Shown here piece by piece: positions 21,267 through 30,051 of a stretch of 64,000 nt of DNA. Location of the stretch: NCBI RefSeq assembly GCF_003008535.1, contig NZ_CP027666.1, positions 3,151,501 to 3,215,500 of the forward strand, given 5' to 3'. Position numbers and translations under genes: made by a program. The notes under the pieces are model-generated. The model had not been told where the DNA came from and did not search any database. It saw only the letters and a list, made by a program, of their open reading frames with translations. Origin of the DNA: Ottowia oryzae. GTDB taxonomy: Bacteria > Pseudomonadota > Gammaproteobacteria > Burkholderiales > Burkholderiaceae_C. Every line of letters starts with the position of its first letter. Positions within the stretch are counted from its first letter, which is position 1.

Positions 21267-21815
21267 ATGAAAACCCTGACCGATCAGCTGGCGCAATACG
21301 CCACCTACCACCGCGACCGCCGCAACATCGCCACGCACCTCGTCGGCATTCCGATGATCTTGCTGGCCCTGCAAGTGCTGCTGTCGCGCCCGGTGCTGGC
21401 CGACGCTGGCGTGCCGGTCACACCGGCGCTGATCCTCACCGCCATCACCGCCCTGTACTACCTGCGGCTCGACCGCCCGCTGGGCGCGCTGATGGCGCTG
21501 CTCATGGCCGCGGGCCTGGCGCTGGCGTGGCCCTTGGCTTCGCAGAGCACGCCGCTGTGGCTGTGGAGCGGGCTGGGCCTGTTCGTGCTCGGCTGGGTGA
21601 TCCAGTTCGTGGGGCACTTCTGGGAAGGCCGCAAACCCGCCTTCGCCGACGACCTGATGGGCCTGGTGATCGGCCCGCTGTTCGTGGTGGCCGAAGTGGT
21701 GTTCGCCCTGGGCGGGCGGCGCGCCCTGCACGACGCCATCACCGCCCGCGCAGGCCCGCTGCGCTCTGGCAGCACGGTGGCTGCGCAGCCCTCGGCAGAC
21801 ACCAAAACACTATAG
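21267..21815 (+). CDS. Mpo1-like protein (DUF962)
   Basis: 182 residues from MKTLTDQLAQYATYHRDRRN. The SD-like GGAG sits 6 bases before 21267; an ATG at 21240 adds nine residues. The family signature is YHRDRRNIATHLVGIP in the N-terminus and WVIQFVGHFWEGRKPAFADDL near 120, with conserved His residues in both. Four to five hydrophobic segments. Yeast Mpo1 is an Fe2+-dependent dioxygenase for 2-hydroxy fatty acids; the bacterial members share the His motif, but that activity is not shown here. The last codons and the stop (ACACTATAG) belong to a dispersed repeat copy. Confidence 0.85.
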   Translation: MKTLTDQLAQYATYHRDRRNIATHLVGIPMILLALQVLLSRPVLADAGVPVTPALILTAITALYYLRLDRPLGALMALLMAAGLALAWPLASQSTPLWLWSGLGLFVLGWVIQFVGHFWEGRKPAFADDLMGLVIGPLFVVAEVVFALGGRRALHDAITARAGPLRSGSTVAAQPSADTKTL

Positions 21816-21862
21816 ATTAAATAGCGCCCGGCGCTCTGTGCACCAGCGCCATCGGCCGTTCT
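21806..21862 (+). repeat. Dispersed repeat copy 9
   Basis: ACACTATAGATTAAATAGCGCCCGGCGCTCTG, then CACCAGCGCCATCGGCC. It supplies the stop codon of the Mpo1-like gene. Confidence 0.75.
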
Positions 21863-21938
21863 GGTTCATATTCGCCGCCGTGGCGCACGCCAGCGGCAGC
21901 GCCAGCGCAGCGGCGGCGATCTGCGCAACAATGCGCGG

Positions 21939-23372
21939 ATGCAACTGAACTTCATCGCCAACCAATCCGTGCCCTCGCCCACCGGGCGCATCCTGCCCGT
22001 GATCGACCCGTCGGACGGGCAGGTGTTTGACGAGATCCAGCGCAGCGATGCGCGCGACATCGACGCGGCAGTGCAGGCCGCGCGCGCTGCATACGAAGGC
22101 GCATGGGGCCAGTTGTCGGCGGCAGAGCGTGGGCGCCTGTTGATCGCGCTGGCCGAAAAGGTGGCCGCGCACGCCGACGAACTGGCCCTGCTGGAGCAGC
22201 GCGACTGCGGCAAGCCCACCAAGCAGGCGCGTGCCGACGCCACGGCGCTGGTGCGCTATTTCGAGTTCTACGCCGGCGCCTGCGACAAGCTGCACGGCGA
22301 AACCATTCCCTACCAGAACGGCTACAGCGTCTGGACCTGGCGCGAGCCGCACGGCGTGACCGGCCACGTGATTCCGTGGAACTACCCGATGCAAATCTTC
22401 GGGCGCAGCGTGGGCGGCGCACTGGCCGCGGGCAACGCCTGCGTGGTCAAGCCCGCCGAGGACGCGTGCCTGAGCCTGATCCGCGTGGCGCAGCTGGCGG
22501 CCGAGGCGGGCTTTCCGCCCGGCGCGATCAACATCGTCACCGGCTACGGGCACGAGGTGGGCGACGCGCTGGCGCGCCACCCGGGCATCGACCACATCAG
22601 CTTCACCGGCGGCCCCAAGGTGGGCACGCTGATCCAGCAGGTGGCGGCCGAGCGGCATTGCCCCGTGACGCTGGAGCTGGGTGGCAAAAGCCCGCAAATC
22701 ATCTTTGCCGATGCCGACCTGGACGCCACGCTGCCCGTGGTGATCAACGCCATCGTGCAAAACAGCGGGCAGACCTGCTCAGCCGGATCGCGCGTGCTGA
22801 TCGAGCGGCCGATTTACGACAGCTTTCTGGCACGCCTGGCCGCCGCGTTTGAGCAGCTGCGCGTCGGCCCCGCCGCGATGGACCTGGACCTGGGCCCGCT
22901 GATCCGCCAGACGCAGCAGCAGCGCGTGTGGGATTTTTTGAGCGACGCGCAGGCGGCAGGCATCAAGCAGGTGGCGCAAGGCCAGGTGGTGGACGAGGCG
23001 CCCGAGGCGGGCTTCTACCAGGCTCCAGTGCTGCTGGCCGACGTGCCGGTGAACCACCGCATCGCGCAGGAAGAGGTGTTCGGCCCGGTGCTGGCCGCCA
23101 TGCCGTTCCAGAGCGAAGATGAGGCGGTGCAGCTGGCCAACGCCACACCCTTCGGCCTGGTGGCGGGCGTGTGGACGGAAAACGGCGCGCGGCAGTTTCG
23201 GATGGCGCGGCGCGTGAAGGCCGGGCAGGTGTTCATCAACAACTACGGCGCCGGCGGCGGGGTGGAGCTGCCCTTTGGCGGCTACAAGTCCAGCGGCTAC
23301 GGGCGCGAAAAGGGCTTTGAGGCGCTGTACGGCTTCACCGTGCTCAAGACCGTGGCCGCGCGCCACGGGTGA
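21939..23372 (+). CDS. NAD(P)+-dependent aldehyde dehydrogenase
   Basis: 477 residues, the usual length. Catalytic Cys in NSGQTCSAGSR (about residue 280) and general-base Glu in VTLELGGKSPQI (about 246). The cofactor motif is FTGGPKVG, with VIPWNYP (141-147) and KPAEDACLS. It is closest in style to betaine-aldehyde or gamma-aminobutyraldehyde type enzymes, oxidising an aldehyde to an acid, but the substrate cannot be read from the sequence. It stands alone, with no choline or polyamine genes nearby. A dispersed repeat directly follows the stop. Confidence 0.95.
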   Translation: MQLNFIANQSVPSPTGRILPVIDPSDGQVFDEIQRSDARDIDAAVQAARAAYEGAWGQLSAAERGRLLIALAEKVAAHADELALLEQRDCGKPTKQARADATALVRYFEFYAGACDKLHGETIPYQNGYSVWTWREPHGVTGHVIPWNYPMQIFGRSVGGALAAGNACVVKPAEDACLSLIRVAQLAAEAGFPPGAINIVTGYGHEVGDALARHPGIDHISFTGGPKVGTLIQQVAAERHCPVTLELGGKSPQIIFADADLDATLPVVINAIVQNSGQTCSAGSRVLIERPIYDSFLARLAAAFEQLRVGPAAMDLDLGPLIRQTQQQRVWDFLSDAQAAGIKQVAQGQVVDEAPEAGFYQAPVLLADVPVNHRIAQEEVFGPVLAAMPFQSEDEAVQLANATPFGLVAGVWTENGARQFRMARRVKAGQVFINNYGAGGGVELPFGGYKSSGYGREKGFEALYGFTVLKTVAARHG

Positions 23373-23431
23373 TACTACGTTTTTGATAGCTGCTGGCGCT
23401 GTTGCCACCTGCACTGCAGGCCGATTTGACT
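23371..23431 (+). repeat. Dispersed repeat copy 10
   Basis: GATACTACGTTTTTGATAGCTGCTGGCGCT and CACCTGCACTGCAGGCCGATTTGAC, one of the best matches to the family. It touches the stop codon of the aldehyde dehydrogenase gene. Confidence 0.88.
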
Positions 23432-23500
23432 ACGTAAATCCGGCACTCAGGGCGCGGACAAAGCCCGTGCGGCGGCGCGCGCACCTGCCCCCGCGGCGCG

Positions 23501-24007
23501 TCAGCTGTCTTCGCCCGGAAACGCCAGCCGCGCCTGTTCAAACCGCGCGGCAAATTCGCGCCGCAACTCACGCCGCAACTGGGCGGCGTGGTGGCGCCGC
23601 CGCTGCACGGGGGTGACGGGCGTAAGCGGCGGCACGTCGGCGGGCCGGCCTTCGTCATCGACCGCCACCATGGTGAAAAAGCAGCTGTTGGCGTGCCGAA
23701 CCACGCGGTCGCGGATGTTTTCGGTCACCACTTTCACGCCAATTTCCATCGACGTGCGGCCAGTGAAATTGACGCTGGACAGAAAGGTGACCAACTCACC
23801 CACGTGGATGGGTTGCAAGAAGGTGACCTGATCGACCGACAAGGTCACCACATAGCGCCCGGCGTAGCGGCTGGCGCAGGCGTAGGCCACCTGGTCGAGC
23901 AGCTTGAGGATGGCGCCGCCGTGCACATTGCCCGAGAAGTTGGCCATATCGGGCGTCATCAGCAAGGTCATGCTGAGCTGGTAGTTCTGCGACGGGTTGG
24001 AATCCAT
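23501..24007 (-). CDS. Acyl-CoA thioesterase, YciA/hotdog family
   Basis: 168 residues. A hotdog-fold domain with the catalytic segment MANFSGNVHGGAILKLLDQVAY (about residues 21-42), where Asp/Gly/His residues bind the thioester, and VTLSVDQVTFLQPIHVGEL. It belongs to the YciA/BFIT-type long- or medium-chain acyl-CoA hydrolases found in the cytoplasm. The last 40 residues are Arg-rich (PVQRRRHHAAQLRRELRREF), longer than typical YciA. It is transcribed away from the aldehyde dehydrogenase gene, downstream of the DUF937 gene, with that gene's terminator in between. Confidence 0.92.
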   Translation of the reverse strand: MDSNPSQNYQLSMTLLMTPDMANFSGNVHGGAILKLLDQVAYACASRYAGRYVVTLSVDQVTFLQPIHVGELVTFLSSVNFTGRTSMEIGVKVVTENIRDRVVRHANSCFFTMVAVDDEGRPADVPPLTPVTPVQRRRHHAAQLRRELRREFAARFEQARLAFPGEDS

Positions 24008-24024
24008 GTCTTGATGGTGGTCAA

Positions 24025-24051
24025 TAAAAAAGGCCCGGTCAAGCCGGGCCT
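24025..24051 (-). terminator. Rho-independent terminator of the DUF937 gene
   Basis: Read on the minus strand, stem AGGCCCGG / CCGGGCCT with a short loop is followed by TTTTTTATT. It lies 32 bp past the DUF937 stop and just upstream of the thioesterase start. Confidence 0.88.
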
Positions 24052-24082
24052 GGAAGCGCGTTGGCGTGCAGGCGGGCGCTGC

Positions 24083-24790
24083 TCAGCGACGGCCGCCCAG
24101 CAGGCCGCTGCCCAAGCGGATCAGGTCGGACAAATCCACCTTGCCATCGCCATCGGTGTCGAGCACAGCGTTCATCAAACCGCCACCCAGGCCGCCTTGC
24201 TGCTGCACCTCGGCGTGTTGCTGGCCGAGCATGCCGCCCAGGGCGCCCGCGTCCATGCCGCGCGTGCTGACCTGCTTGGCCAGATAGGCCATGACGATGG
24301 GCGCCAGGATTTTCAGCAGGTTGCCTGCCTGGCTGCTGCTCATGCCCGCGACTTGGCCCAGGCCCGATTCGGCGCGCGGCTGGGCGCTGCCGAAGATATT
24401 GCCCAGAATGCCGCCCGCATCCATCTGGCGGCTGGCGGGCGCGCCGCCACCCAGCACGCTGCCCAGCAATCCGCCCAGGCCACCCAGACTGCCCAGCGCT
24501 CCCGCAGCCCCCGCGTTGCCGCCCGCGCCGCCCATCAGGCTGCCGAGCAAGCCGCCCAAGTCCAGCCCGCCGGCGCCCGCACCGGAATGGTCACGCTGCA
24601 GCGCAGAAAACAGCGCCTCGGCGCCGCCTTCGCTTTGGGTGTTGCGCCCCATGGCGCCCAGAATCATCGGCAACGCCGCCGCAATCGCGGTGGAGGCGGT
24701 GCTGGGGTCGGTGCCCAGTTGCTGCGCAATCTGCCCGGTGGGCGCGCCCTGCAGTTGGCGCATCAGGTCGTCGATGAGGGGTGTGGTCAT
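24083..24790 (-). CDS. DUF937 protein with a C-terminal calcium-loop motif
   Basis: 235 residues. The N-terminal 60 residues (MTTPLIDDLMRQLQ ... QQLGTDPSTASTAIAAALPMILGAMG) match DUF937, helical proteins similar to YidB. A long Gly/Ala-rich low-complexity central stretch (about 68-125) with GGLLGS repeats follows, then a helical part (AGNLLKILAPIVMAYLAKQV). The end DTDGDGKVDLSDLIRLGSGLLG is an EF-hand/dockerin-like Ca2+ loop (D-x-D-G-D-G-K-V-D). No signal peptide. The function is unknown; Ca2+ binding is inferred from the loop only. Confidence 0.85.
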   Translation of the reverse strand: MTTPLIDDLMRQLQGAPTGQIAQQLGTDPSTASTAIAAALPMILGAMGRNTQSEGGAEALFSALQRDHSGAGAGGLDLGGLLGSLMGGAGGNAGAAGALGSLGGLGGLLGSVLGGGAPASRQMDAGGILGNIFGSAQPRAESGLGQVAGMSSSQAGNLLKILAPIVMAYLAKQVSTRGMDAGALGGMLGQQHAEVQQQGGLGGGLMNAVLDTDGDGKVDLSDLIRLGSGLLGGRR

Positions 24791-24931
24791 GGCGTTGGGA
24801 ACCTTCCGGGAAATGGCGGGAACAATGAAGCCGGCATGGTACTGGGCGCGCCGCGTGTCGCGCCACCTCGGCTGGCTACACTGCCCGCTAATTCACACGA
24901 CCGTCCGTTTTTTGCCTAAGGAGACAGCCCC

Positions 24932-25696
24932 ATGCGCGTGCCAGGAAAGTCCATCATCGTCACGGGTGCCGGGGGTGGCATCGGCGAGGGCATTGCACTG
25001 CGGCTGGCGGCCGAGGGCGCGAGCGTCATCGTCAACGACCTGCAGCCGGCGCTGGGCGAAAAGGTGGCGGCCGACATCGCCGGGGCGGGCGGCAATGCAC
25101 TGTTCGTGCAGGCCGACGTGACCCAGGGCGCCGATTGGCAGCGCCTGGTGCAGGCCGCGCAGGATTTCGGCGGCGGCCGGCTGGATGTGATCGTCAACAA
25201 CGCGGGCTGGACGCACCGCAACCGCCCCATGCTCGAAGTCAGCGAAGCCGAATTCGACCGCGTGTACGACGTCAACATGAAAAGCATCTACTGGAGCGCC
25301 ATCCACGGCGTGCCTGCGCTCAAGGCCGCGGGCGGCGGCAGCTTCATCAACATCGCCTCCACCGCCGGCGTGCGCCCCCGCCCCGGGCTGACTTGGTACA
25401 ACGGCAGCAAGGCGGCGGTGATCGTCACCAGCAAATCGATGGCCGCCGAGCTGGGGCCGGACAACATCCGCGTGAACTGCATCAACCCGGTGTTCAACCC
25501 CGACACCGGCCTGTCGGCCGAGTTCGCGGGCGGCCCGGTGGACGACGCGCGCCGCGCCAAGTTTCTGACCACCATCCCGCTGGGGCGCTTTTCCACTGCG
25601 CTGGACGTGGCCAACGCCGCGCTCTACCTGGCCAGCGACGAGGCGGCCTTCATCAGCGGGGTGTGCATCGAGGTAGATGGGGCGCGCTGCGCCTGA
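24932..25696 (+). CDS. SDR-family oxidoreductase
   Basis: 254 residues with a good ribosome binding site (AAGGAGAC). Classical short-chain dehydrogenase: cofactor motif VTGAGGGIGEGIA (about residues 11-23), NNAGW (about 90), catalytic Ser in INIASTAG (about 139), and Tyr and Lys in TWYNGSKAA (about 153-160). DLQPALGE with Asp after strand 2 suggests NAD preference. The rest looks like 3-oxoacyl-ACP reductase or glucose-1-dehydrogenase style enzymes; the substrate is unknown. It stands alone, preceded by the divergent DUF937 gene. Confidence 0.94.
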   Translation: MRVPGKSIIVTGAGGGIGEGIALRLAAEGASVIVNDLQPALGEKVAADIAGAGGNALFVQADVTQGADWQRLVQAAQDFGGGRLDVIVNNAGWTHRNRPMLEVSEAEFDRVYDVNMKSIYWSAIHGVPALKAAGGGSFINIASTAGVRPRPGLTWYNGSKAAVIVTSKSMAAELGPDNIRVNCINPVFNPDTGLSAEFAGGPVDDARRAKFLTTIPLGRFSTALDVANAALYLASDEAAFISGVCIEVDGARCA

Positions 25697-26029
25697 TGCG
25701 CAGGCAGAGCGATTCGCCGTGGCATGGCACGCCACGCGCTGCCGATCGCTCAGCCCCTGTCCGCCTGCATCGGTTGCTGCCAGGCCAACGCTAGGTTGCG
25801 ATGCCTGCAGCGTGATTTTTTTGACGAGATCAAGCACCACCCGGCCAGCTTCGGCCCTTGAAGCCGGAGACTGAAACCAAGTGCTACGTTATCCTGCGTT
25901 GGACGCAGCGCGCCTGCTGCTGCCCTGACGGCTGCGGCAGCACAGACAGGCGGCGTGCAGCCGCACCCACCACATCCGCGCCGGCCAGTCTTTTCGCCGG
26001 TACCTCTGGCCGTAACCTGGATTGACACG
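25697..26029. other. Intergenic region of 333 bp
   Basis: No gene is seen. The middle (25798-25900) is less GC-rich, with GTGATTTTTTTGACGAGATC and a small inverted CTTCGGCCCTTGAAG. The promoter of the following IPTL gene probably lies there, but no element is certain. Confidence 0.5.
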
Positions 26030-27298
26030 ATGACAACCACTCGACAGATGGCACTCGCGGCTGCAGCCATGTGGGCGGCCGCCTCCGCTCAGGCTGTGAC
26101 GGTTCCGCCAGCGTTCACGGGAACCACTGCACCCAATTGGACGCTGCACGACGACGCGGCTCTGACCGCTGGCCCCGCGCTCAACCTTGACCCTGATGGC
26201 CAGGGCTGGCTGCGCCTGACGCCCGACATAGCGCGCCCAGGCCCGCCGTACGTCAAGGGCTCCGCCATCTACAACATACCGTTTTCTTCAAGCGATGGGA
26301 TCCAGGCGACGTTCCAGTACGCCACCTACCGCGATCCTGCGAACACAAGCAGCAACCCGCTGGCGGACGGTCTGTCGTTCTACCTGTTCGACGGCACCGC
26401 CAACAGCGCTCCGGGTGCGGGCGGTGGTTCGCTCGGCTACTCATCCTCAGACGAAACGGCCCCCAGGTCGCCGGGTGTGACCGGGGGCTACGTCGGCGTC
26501 GGGCTCACCGAATGGGGCGCGTTTTCGTTGCCTGTATTTGGCGGCGGCTGTGCTGCCGGTGCGGTGGGTTGCACCACCACGCAGTCCCCTGGCATCACGG
26601 TGCGCGGGGCGGGCACGGTGACCAGCGATTACCCGCAGCTGGCGCACGCCAACGCCAGCATGACCACCAGCGATCGCGCTGGCGCACGCACCGTGCGGGT
26701 CACGATCACACCTGCTCCCGCCGTGTTGATGACGGTGGAGATGGATTCGGGCAGCGGCTTTGTCCCCTACATCCAGCAGTTGCCATTGGGCACCATCAAC
26801 GGGACGCCGCCCGCCACGTTCAAGCTGGGTTTCAGCGCGGCCAACGGGCAATACTCGGGTGTTCACGAGGTGCGCTTTCTCGGCATCCAGGGCTCACGCA
26901 CCCCCACCGTCACATTGAGTGCCAACCGCGGCCAGTGCGGCCCGGCCACGCTGACCGCCGCCGTGGCAGGCGACGGCGTGGGCGCCGCCCCAACGGGCAC
27001 CGTCACCTTTGTGGACCAAGGCGGCGCCACGTTGGGCACCGCCACCGTGGATCCGGCCACCGGCCAGGCGCAGTGGGCCGGCGCGCTGCCCAGCGGTGTG
27101 CAAACCGTGACCGCGCGCTACGCCGGCGACCCGGTCTACGTGGCGGGCGCTTCAACCGCCTTAGCCCAGACAGCGACTACGCCTTGCCCCGACCCCATCC
27201 CGACGCTGGGCCACTGGGCGGCTGCGCTGCTTTCTGCCGCGCTCGCACTGGTAGGCGCTCTGTCCTGGCGCAAGCGCCAGGCAGCGGATCACCGCTAA
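26030..27298 (+). CDS. IPTL-CTERM surface protein with lectin-like and Ig-like domains
   Basis: 422 residues from the ATG at 26030. Signal peptide AAAAMWAAASAQA. Residues about 25-290 look like a legume/L-type lectin fold (SSDGIQATFQYATYRD, ADGLSFYLFDGTANS, GYVGVGLTEWGAFS, FKLGFSAANGQYSGVHEVRF), usually a carbohydrate-binding beta sandwich. Residues about 300-395 form one bacterial Ig-like repeat (GTVTFVDQGGATLGTATVD ... TVTARYAGDPVYVAGAS). The tail IPTLGHWAAALLSAALALVGALSWRKRQ is an IPTL-CTERM sorting signal. It is probably a surface glycan-binding protein; the ligand is unknown. Confidence 0.9.
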   Translation: MTTTRQMALAAAAMWAAASAQAVTVPPAFTGTTAPNWTLHDDAALTAGPALNLDPDGQGWLRLTPDIARPGPPYVKGSAIYNIPFSSSDGIQATFQYATYRDPANTSSNPLADGLSFYLFDGTANSAPGAGGGSLGYSSSDETAPRSPGVTGGYVGVGLTEWGAFSLPVFGGGCAAGAVGCTTTQSPGITVRGAGTVTSDYPQLAHANASMTTSDRAGARTVRVTITPAPAVLMTVEMDSGSGFVPYIQQLPLGTINGTPPATFKLGFSAANGQYSGVHEVRFLGIQGSRTPTVTLSANRGQCGPATLTAAVAGDGVGAAPTGTVTFVDQGGATLGTATVDPATGQAQWAGALPSGVQTVTARYAGDPVYVAGASTALAQTATTPCPDPIPTLGHWAAALLSAALALVGALSWRKRQAADHR

Positions 27299-27441
27299 GC
27301 GCTTCGCCCACCGCATCTCCAGGGCGCGCCGCGACGGGCGGGCGCGCACCTTTGGGCTTTCGGGGCGAATGGGCAATGCCCGCCTGGGCCCTTGCCGCAG
27401 GCATCCAACGCCACCGCCCGCCGCAGCCGATAATTGAGACC

Positions 27442-28578
27442 ATGGGCGAACGCGTCATTCCCTTGGTCGATCACCGCACGGCAGCGCTGGCTGTGCCTTT
27501 CTCCGCCGGTGCCGTGCCCAGTGGCGTCTTGGTGGACGCGCGTGGCCGGCCGCTGCGCGATTTGCGCATCAGCATCACCGACCGTTGCAACTTCCGCTGC
27601 AGTTACTGCATGCCCAAGGAAGTTTTCGACAGCAACTACCACTACCTGCCGCACAGCGCCCTGCTCTCGTTTGAAGAAATCACGCGCCTGGCGTCGCGTT
27701 TTGTGGCGCATGGCGTTCGCAAGCTGCGTCTGACGGGTGGCGAGCCCCTGTTGCGCAAGGGCATGGAAGCGCTGGTGGAACAGCTCGCTGCCCTGCGCAC
27801 ACCCGAAGGCCAGCCGCTGGACATCACGCTGACCACCAACGGTTCGCTGCTGGCGCGCAAGGCGGCCGCCTTGAAGGCCGCCGGGCTGCAGCGCGTCACC
27901 GTCAGCCTGGACGGGCTGGACGACGTCACCTTTCGCAGCATGAACGACGTGGACTTCCCCGTGGCCAGCGTGCTGGCGGGCATTGATGCCGCCCGCGCTG
28001 CCGGGCTGGGGCCGATCAAGGTGAACATGGTGGTCAAGCGCGGCACCAACGACGACCAGATCGTGCCCATGGCGCGGCATTTTCGCGGCACCGGCATCGT
28101 GCTGCGCTTCATCGAATTCATGGACGTGGGGGCCACCAACGGCTGGCGCATGCAAGAAGTCATGCCGTCTGACCAGGTGCTGGAACGGCTTCGGAGCGAA
28201 TTCGCCATGGTGCCGCTGCCCGCCAGCCAGGTGGGCGAGACCGCGCAGCGCTGGGGCTACGCGGGCGCTGACGGCCTGCACGACCCGGCGCTGGGCGAAG
28301 TGGGCTTCATCAGCAGCGTGACGCACGCTTTCTGCGGCGACTGCAACCGCGCCCGCCTGTCGATGGAAGGCAAGCTGTTCCTGTGCCTGTTCGCCAGCCA
28401 GGGCTACGACCTGCGCACGCTGCTGCGCGATGGGGCCGACGACGCGGCGATCGACGCCGCGCTGGCCGCCATCTGGCAAGGCCGCAGCGACCGCTACAGC
28501 GAACTGCGCGCCAGCCTGCCTGCGGACGCCAGCGGCAGCGCCGCGCGCCGCGTCGAGATGAGCTACATCGGCGGCTGA
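27442..28578 (+). CDS. moaA: GTP 3',8-cyclase, molybdenum cofactor synthesis
   Basis: 378 residues from the ATG at 27442; an open frame extends upstream but is not protein-like. Radical-SAM cluster CNFRCSYC (about residues 49-56), GGE-type motif RLTGGEPLLRKG, and a C-terminal second 4Fe-4S cluster site with CGDCNRAR and a further Cys in FLCLFASQG. The tail ends MSYIGG, the Gly-Gly tail that MoaA uses to activate the reaction. It converts GTP to 3',8-cyclo-dihydro-GTP as the first step of Mo cofactor synthesis. mobA and moeA lie 3-5 kb downstream on the same strand. Confidence 0.96.
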   Translation: MGERVIPLVDHRTAALAVPFSAGAVPSGVLVDARGRPLRDLRISITDRCNFRCSYCMPKEVFDSNYHYLPHSALLSFEEITRLASRFVAHGVRKLRLTGGEPLLRKGMEALVEQLAALRTPEGQPLDITLTTNGSLLARKAAALKAAGLQRVTVSLDGLDDVTFRSMNDVDFPVASVLAGIDAARAAGLGPIKVNMVVKRGTNDDQIVPMARHFRGTGIVLRFIEFMDVGATNGWRMQEVMPSDQVLERLRSEFAMVPLPASQVGETAQRWGYAGADGLHDPALGEVGFISSVTHAFCGDCNRARLSMEGKLFLCLFASQGYDLRTLLRDGADDAAIDAALAAIWQGRSDRYSELRASLPADASGSAARRVEMSYIGG

Positions 28579-28690
28579 CGCCGTTGCGGCCCCGCGCACG
28601 CCGTGGCGCTGCGGCTTGCGAACCCACATCCGCGCCCCCATCTACGGGGCTTGCCAGGCGCACTCGCGCCGGCCCTTTGAAAGGCCGCCC

Positions 28691-29827
28691 ATGACCGCAC
28701 CCACCGCCCCCGCAGCCCCGCCCGAGCTCATCGTTGGCGCGCAGCGCATCACCCACCAGCTGCCGGGCATCGACCCGTTCATCTTTGGTGTCTACCACCA
28801 GGACAGCTACCCCGCCGGCAACGGTCAGCTGGGCCCGGATGCCGCGCTGTTGCAGGGGCGCGAGATCGGCATGGATTTCAGCCGCCAGGATGGCTGGAGC
28901 ATGTACCACGGCGACAGCGTGCCCGGCTTTCCCGCGCACCCGCACCGTGGGTTTGAAACCGTCACCATCGTGCGCCAGGGCCTGGTGGACCATGCCGACT
29001 CGCTGGGCGCCACCGCCCGGTATGGCGAGGGCGACGTGCAATGGCTGACCACCGGCAGCGGCGTGCAGCATGGCGAGATGTTTCCCCTGGTGCATCAAGA
29101 CCAGGCCAACACGCTCGATCTGTTTCAGCTGTGGCTGAACCTGCCGGCCAAGCGCAAGATGGCCCCGCCCGACTTCACCATGTTCTGGGCCAGCGACATC
29201 CCGCATTTCGTGCAAACCGATGCCCAGGGCCGGCAGGTGGATGTGGAAGTGATCGCGGGCGACTACCAGCCGCTGCCCAACGTCGATGGTGCCAACGGCG
29301 CCGATGCCGCCCCGCCGCCCACCGTGCGCGCCCTGCGCCCGCCCGCCGATTCATGGGCCAGCGAGCCCGGCGCCGATGTGGCGATCTGGATCGTGCGCCT
29401 GCCCGCGGGTGCCCGCCTGACCCTGCCGCCCGCCAGCGCCCAGGCCCGCCGCGCGCTGTACCTGACCACCGGTCGCAGCCTGGCCGTGGGCGGCGTGGGC
29501 TTTGACCAGCCGGTGATGGTCGAAGTGCGGCCCGACCAGCCTGCACCCCTACACAACCCCGGCGCCGACCCCATCGAGGTGCTGGTGCTGCAAGGCCGCC
29601 CGATCGCCGAGCCGGTGGCCGCGCGCGGGCCTTTCGTGATGAACAGCGAGGCGGAACTGGTGCAAGCCATCCGCGACTACCAGCGCACCGAATTCGGCGG
29701 CTGGCCCTGGCCGACGGCGGCGCACACGCACGGCGTGTCAGGCCGCTTTGCGCAGCACCCCGATGGGCGCATCGAGCGGCCGAGCGATGCGGCCACCGCC
29801 ACGCCGGGTGTCGGCGCTGCGGGCTGA
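28691..29827 (+). CDS. Pirin family protein
   Basis: 378 residues from the ATG at 28691. The N-terminal cupin has the pirin metal site in FPAHPHRGFETVTIVRQG (about 80-97), HADSLG and GSGVQHGEMFP with conserved His and Glu. A second cupin begins around residue 230. Pirins bind iron; some cleave quercetin, others modulate transcription or metabolism. The role here is unknown. It is longer than typical 230-290-residue pirins, mainly through the middle stretch (AGDYQPLPNVDGANGADAAP) and the tail. It sits between moaA and the META-domain gene with no visible operon link. Confidence 0.92.
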   Translation: MTAPTAPAAPPELIVGAQRITHQLPGIDPFIFGVYHQDSYPAGNGQLGPDAALLQGREIGMDFSRQDGWSMYHGDSVPGFPAHPHRGFETVTIVRQGLVDHADSLGATARYGEGDVQWLTTGSGVQHGEMFPLVHQDQANTLDLFQLWLNLPAKRKMAPPDFTMFWASDIPHFVQTDAQGRQVDVEVIAGDYQPLPNVDGANGADAAPPPTVRALRPPADSWASEPGADVAIWIVRLPAGARLTLPPASAQARRALYLTTGRSLAVGGVGFDQPVMVEVRPDQPAPLHNPGADPIEVLVLQGRPIAEPVAARGPFVMNSEAELVQAIRDYQRTEFGGWPWPTAAHTHGVSGRFAQHPDGRIERPSDAATATPGVGAAG

Positions 29828-30051
29828 CGCCCAGCCAGGATTCGCGCGTGTCATCGGCCAGGCGCGGACAGGGCTGGGGCTGCGGGCAGCGCGCGCAGAA
29901 GCCATAGCCATCCGCGCATTTACTCGCTTCCGTTCGATCCGCGCGCACGCCCGCCCACCCAACTGTCAAACATGGCGGACAGACGCGCGGCGCGCCATCC
30001 GTTAGGGTTGCCCGGTCGCTGCCCGCTCAGCCATCAGAAGGACCCCGCCCC

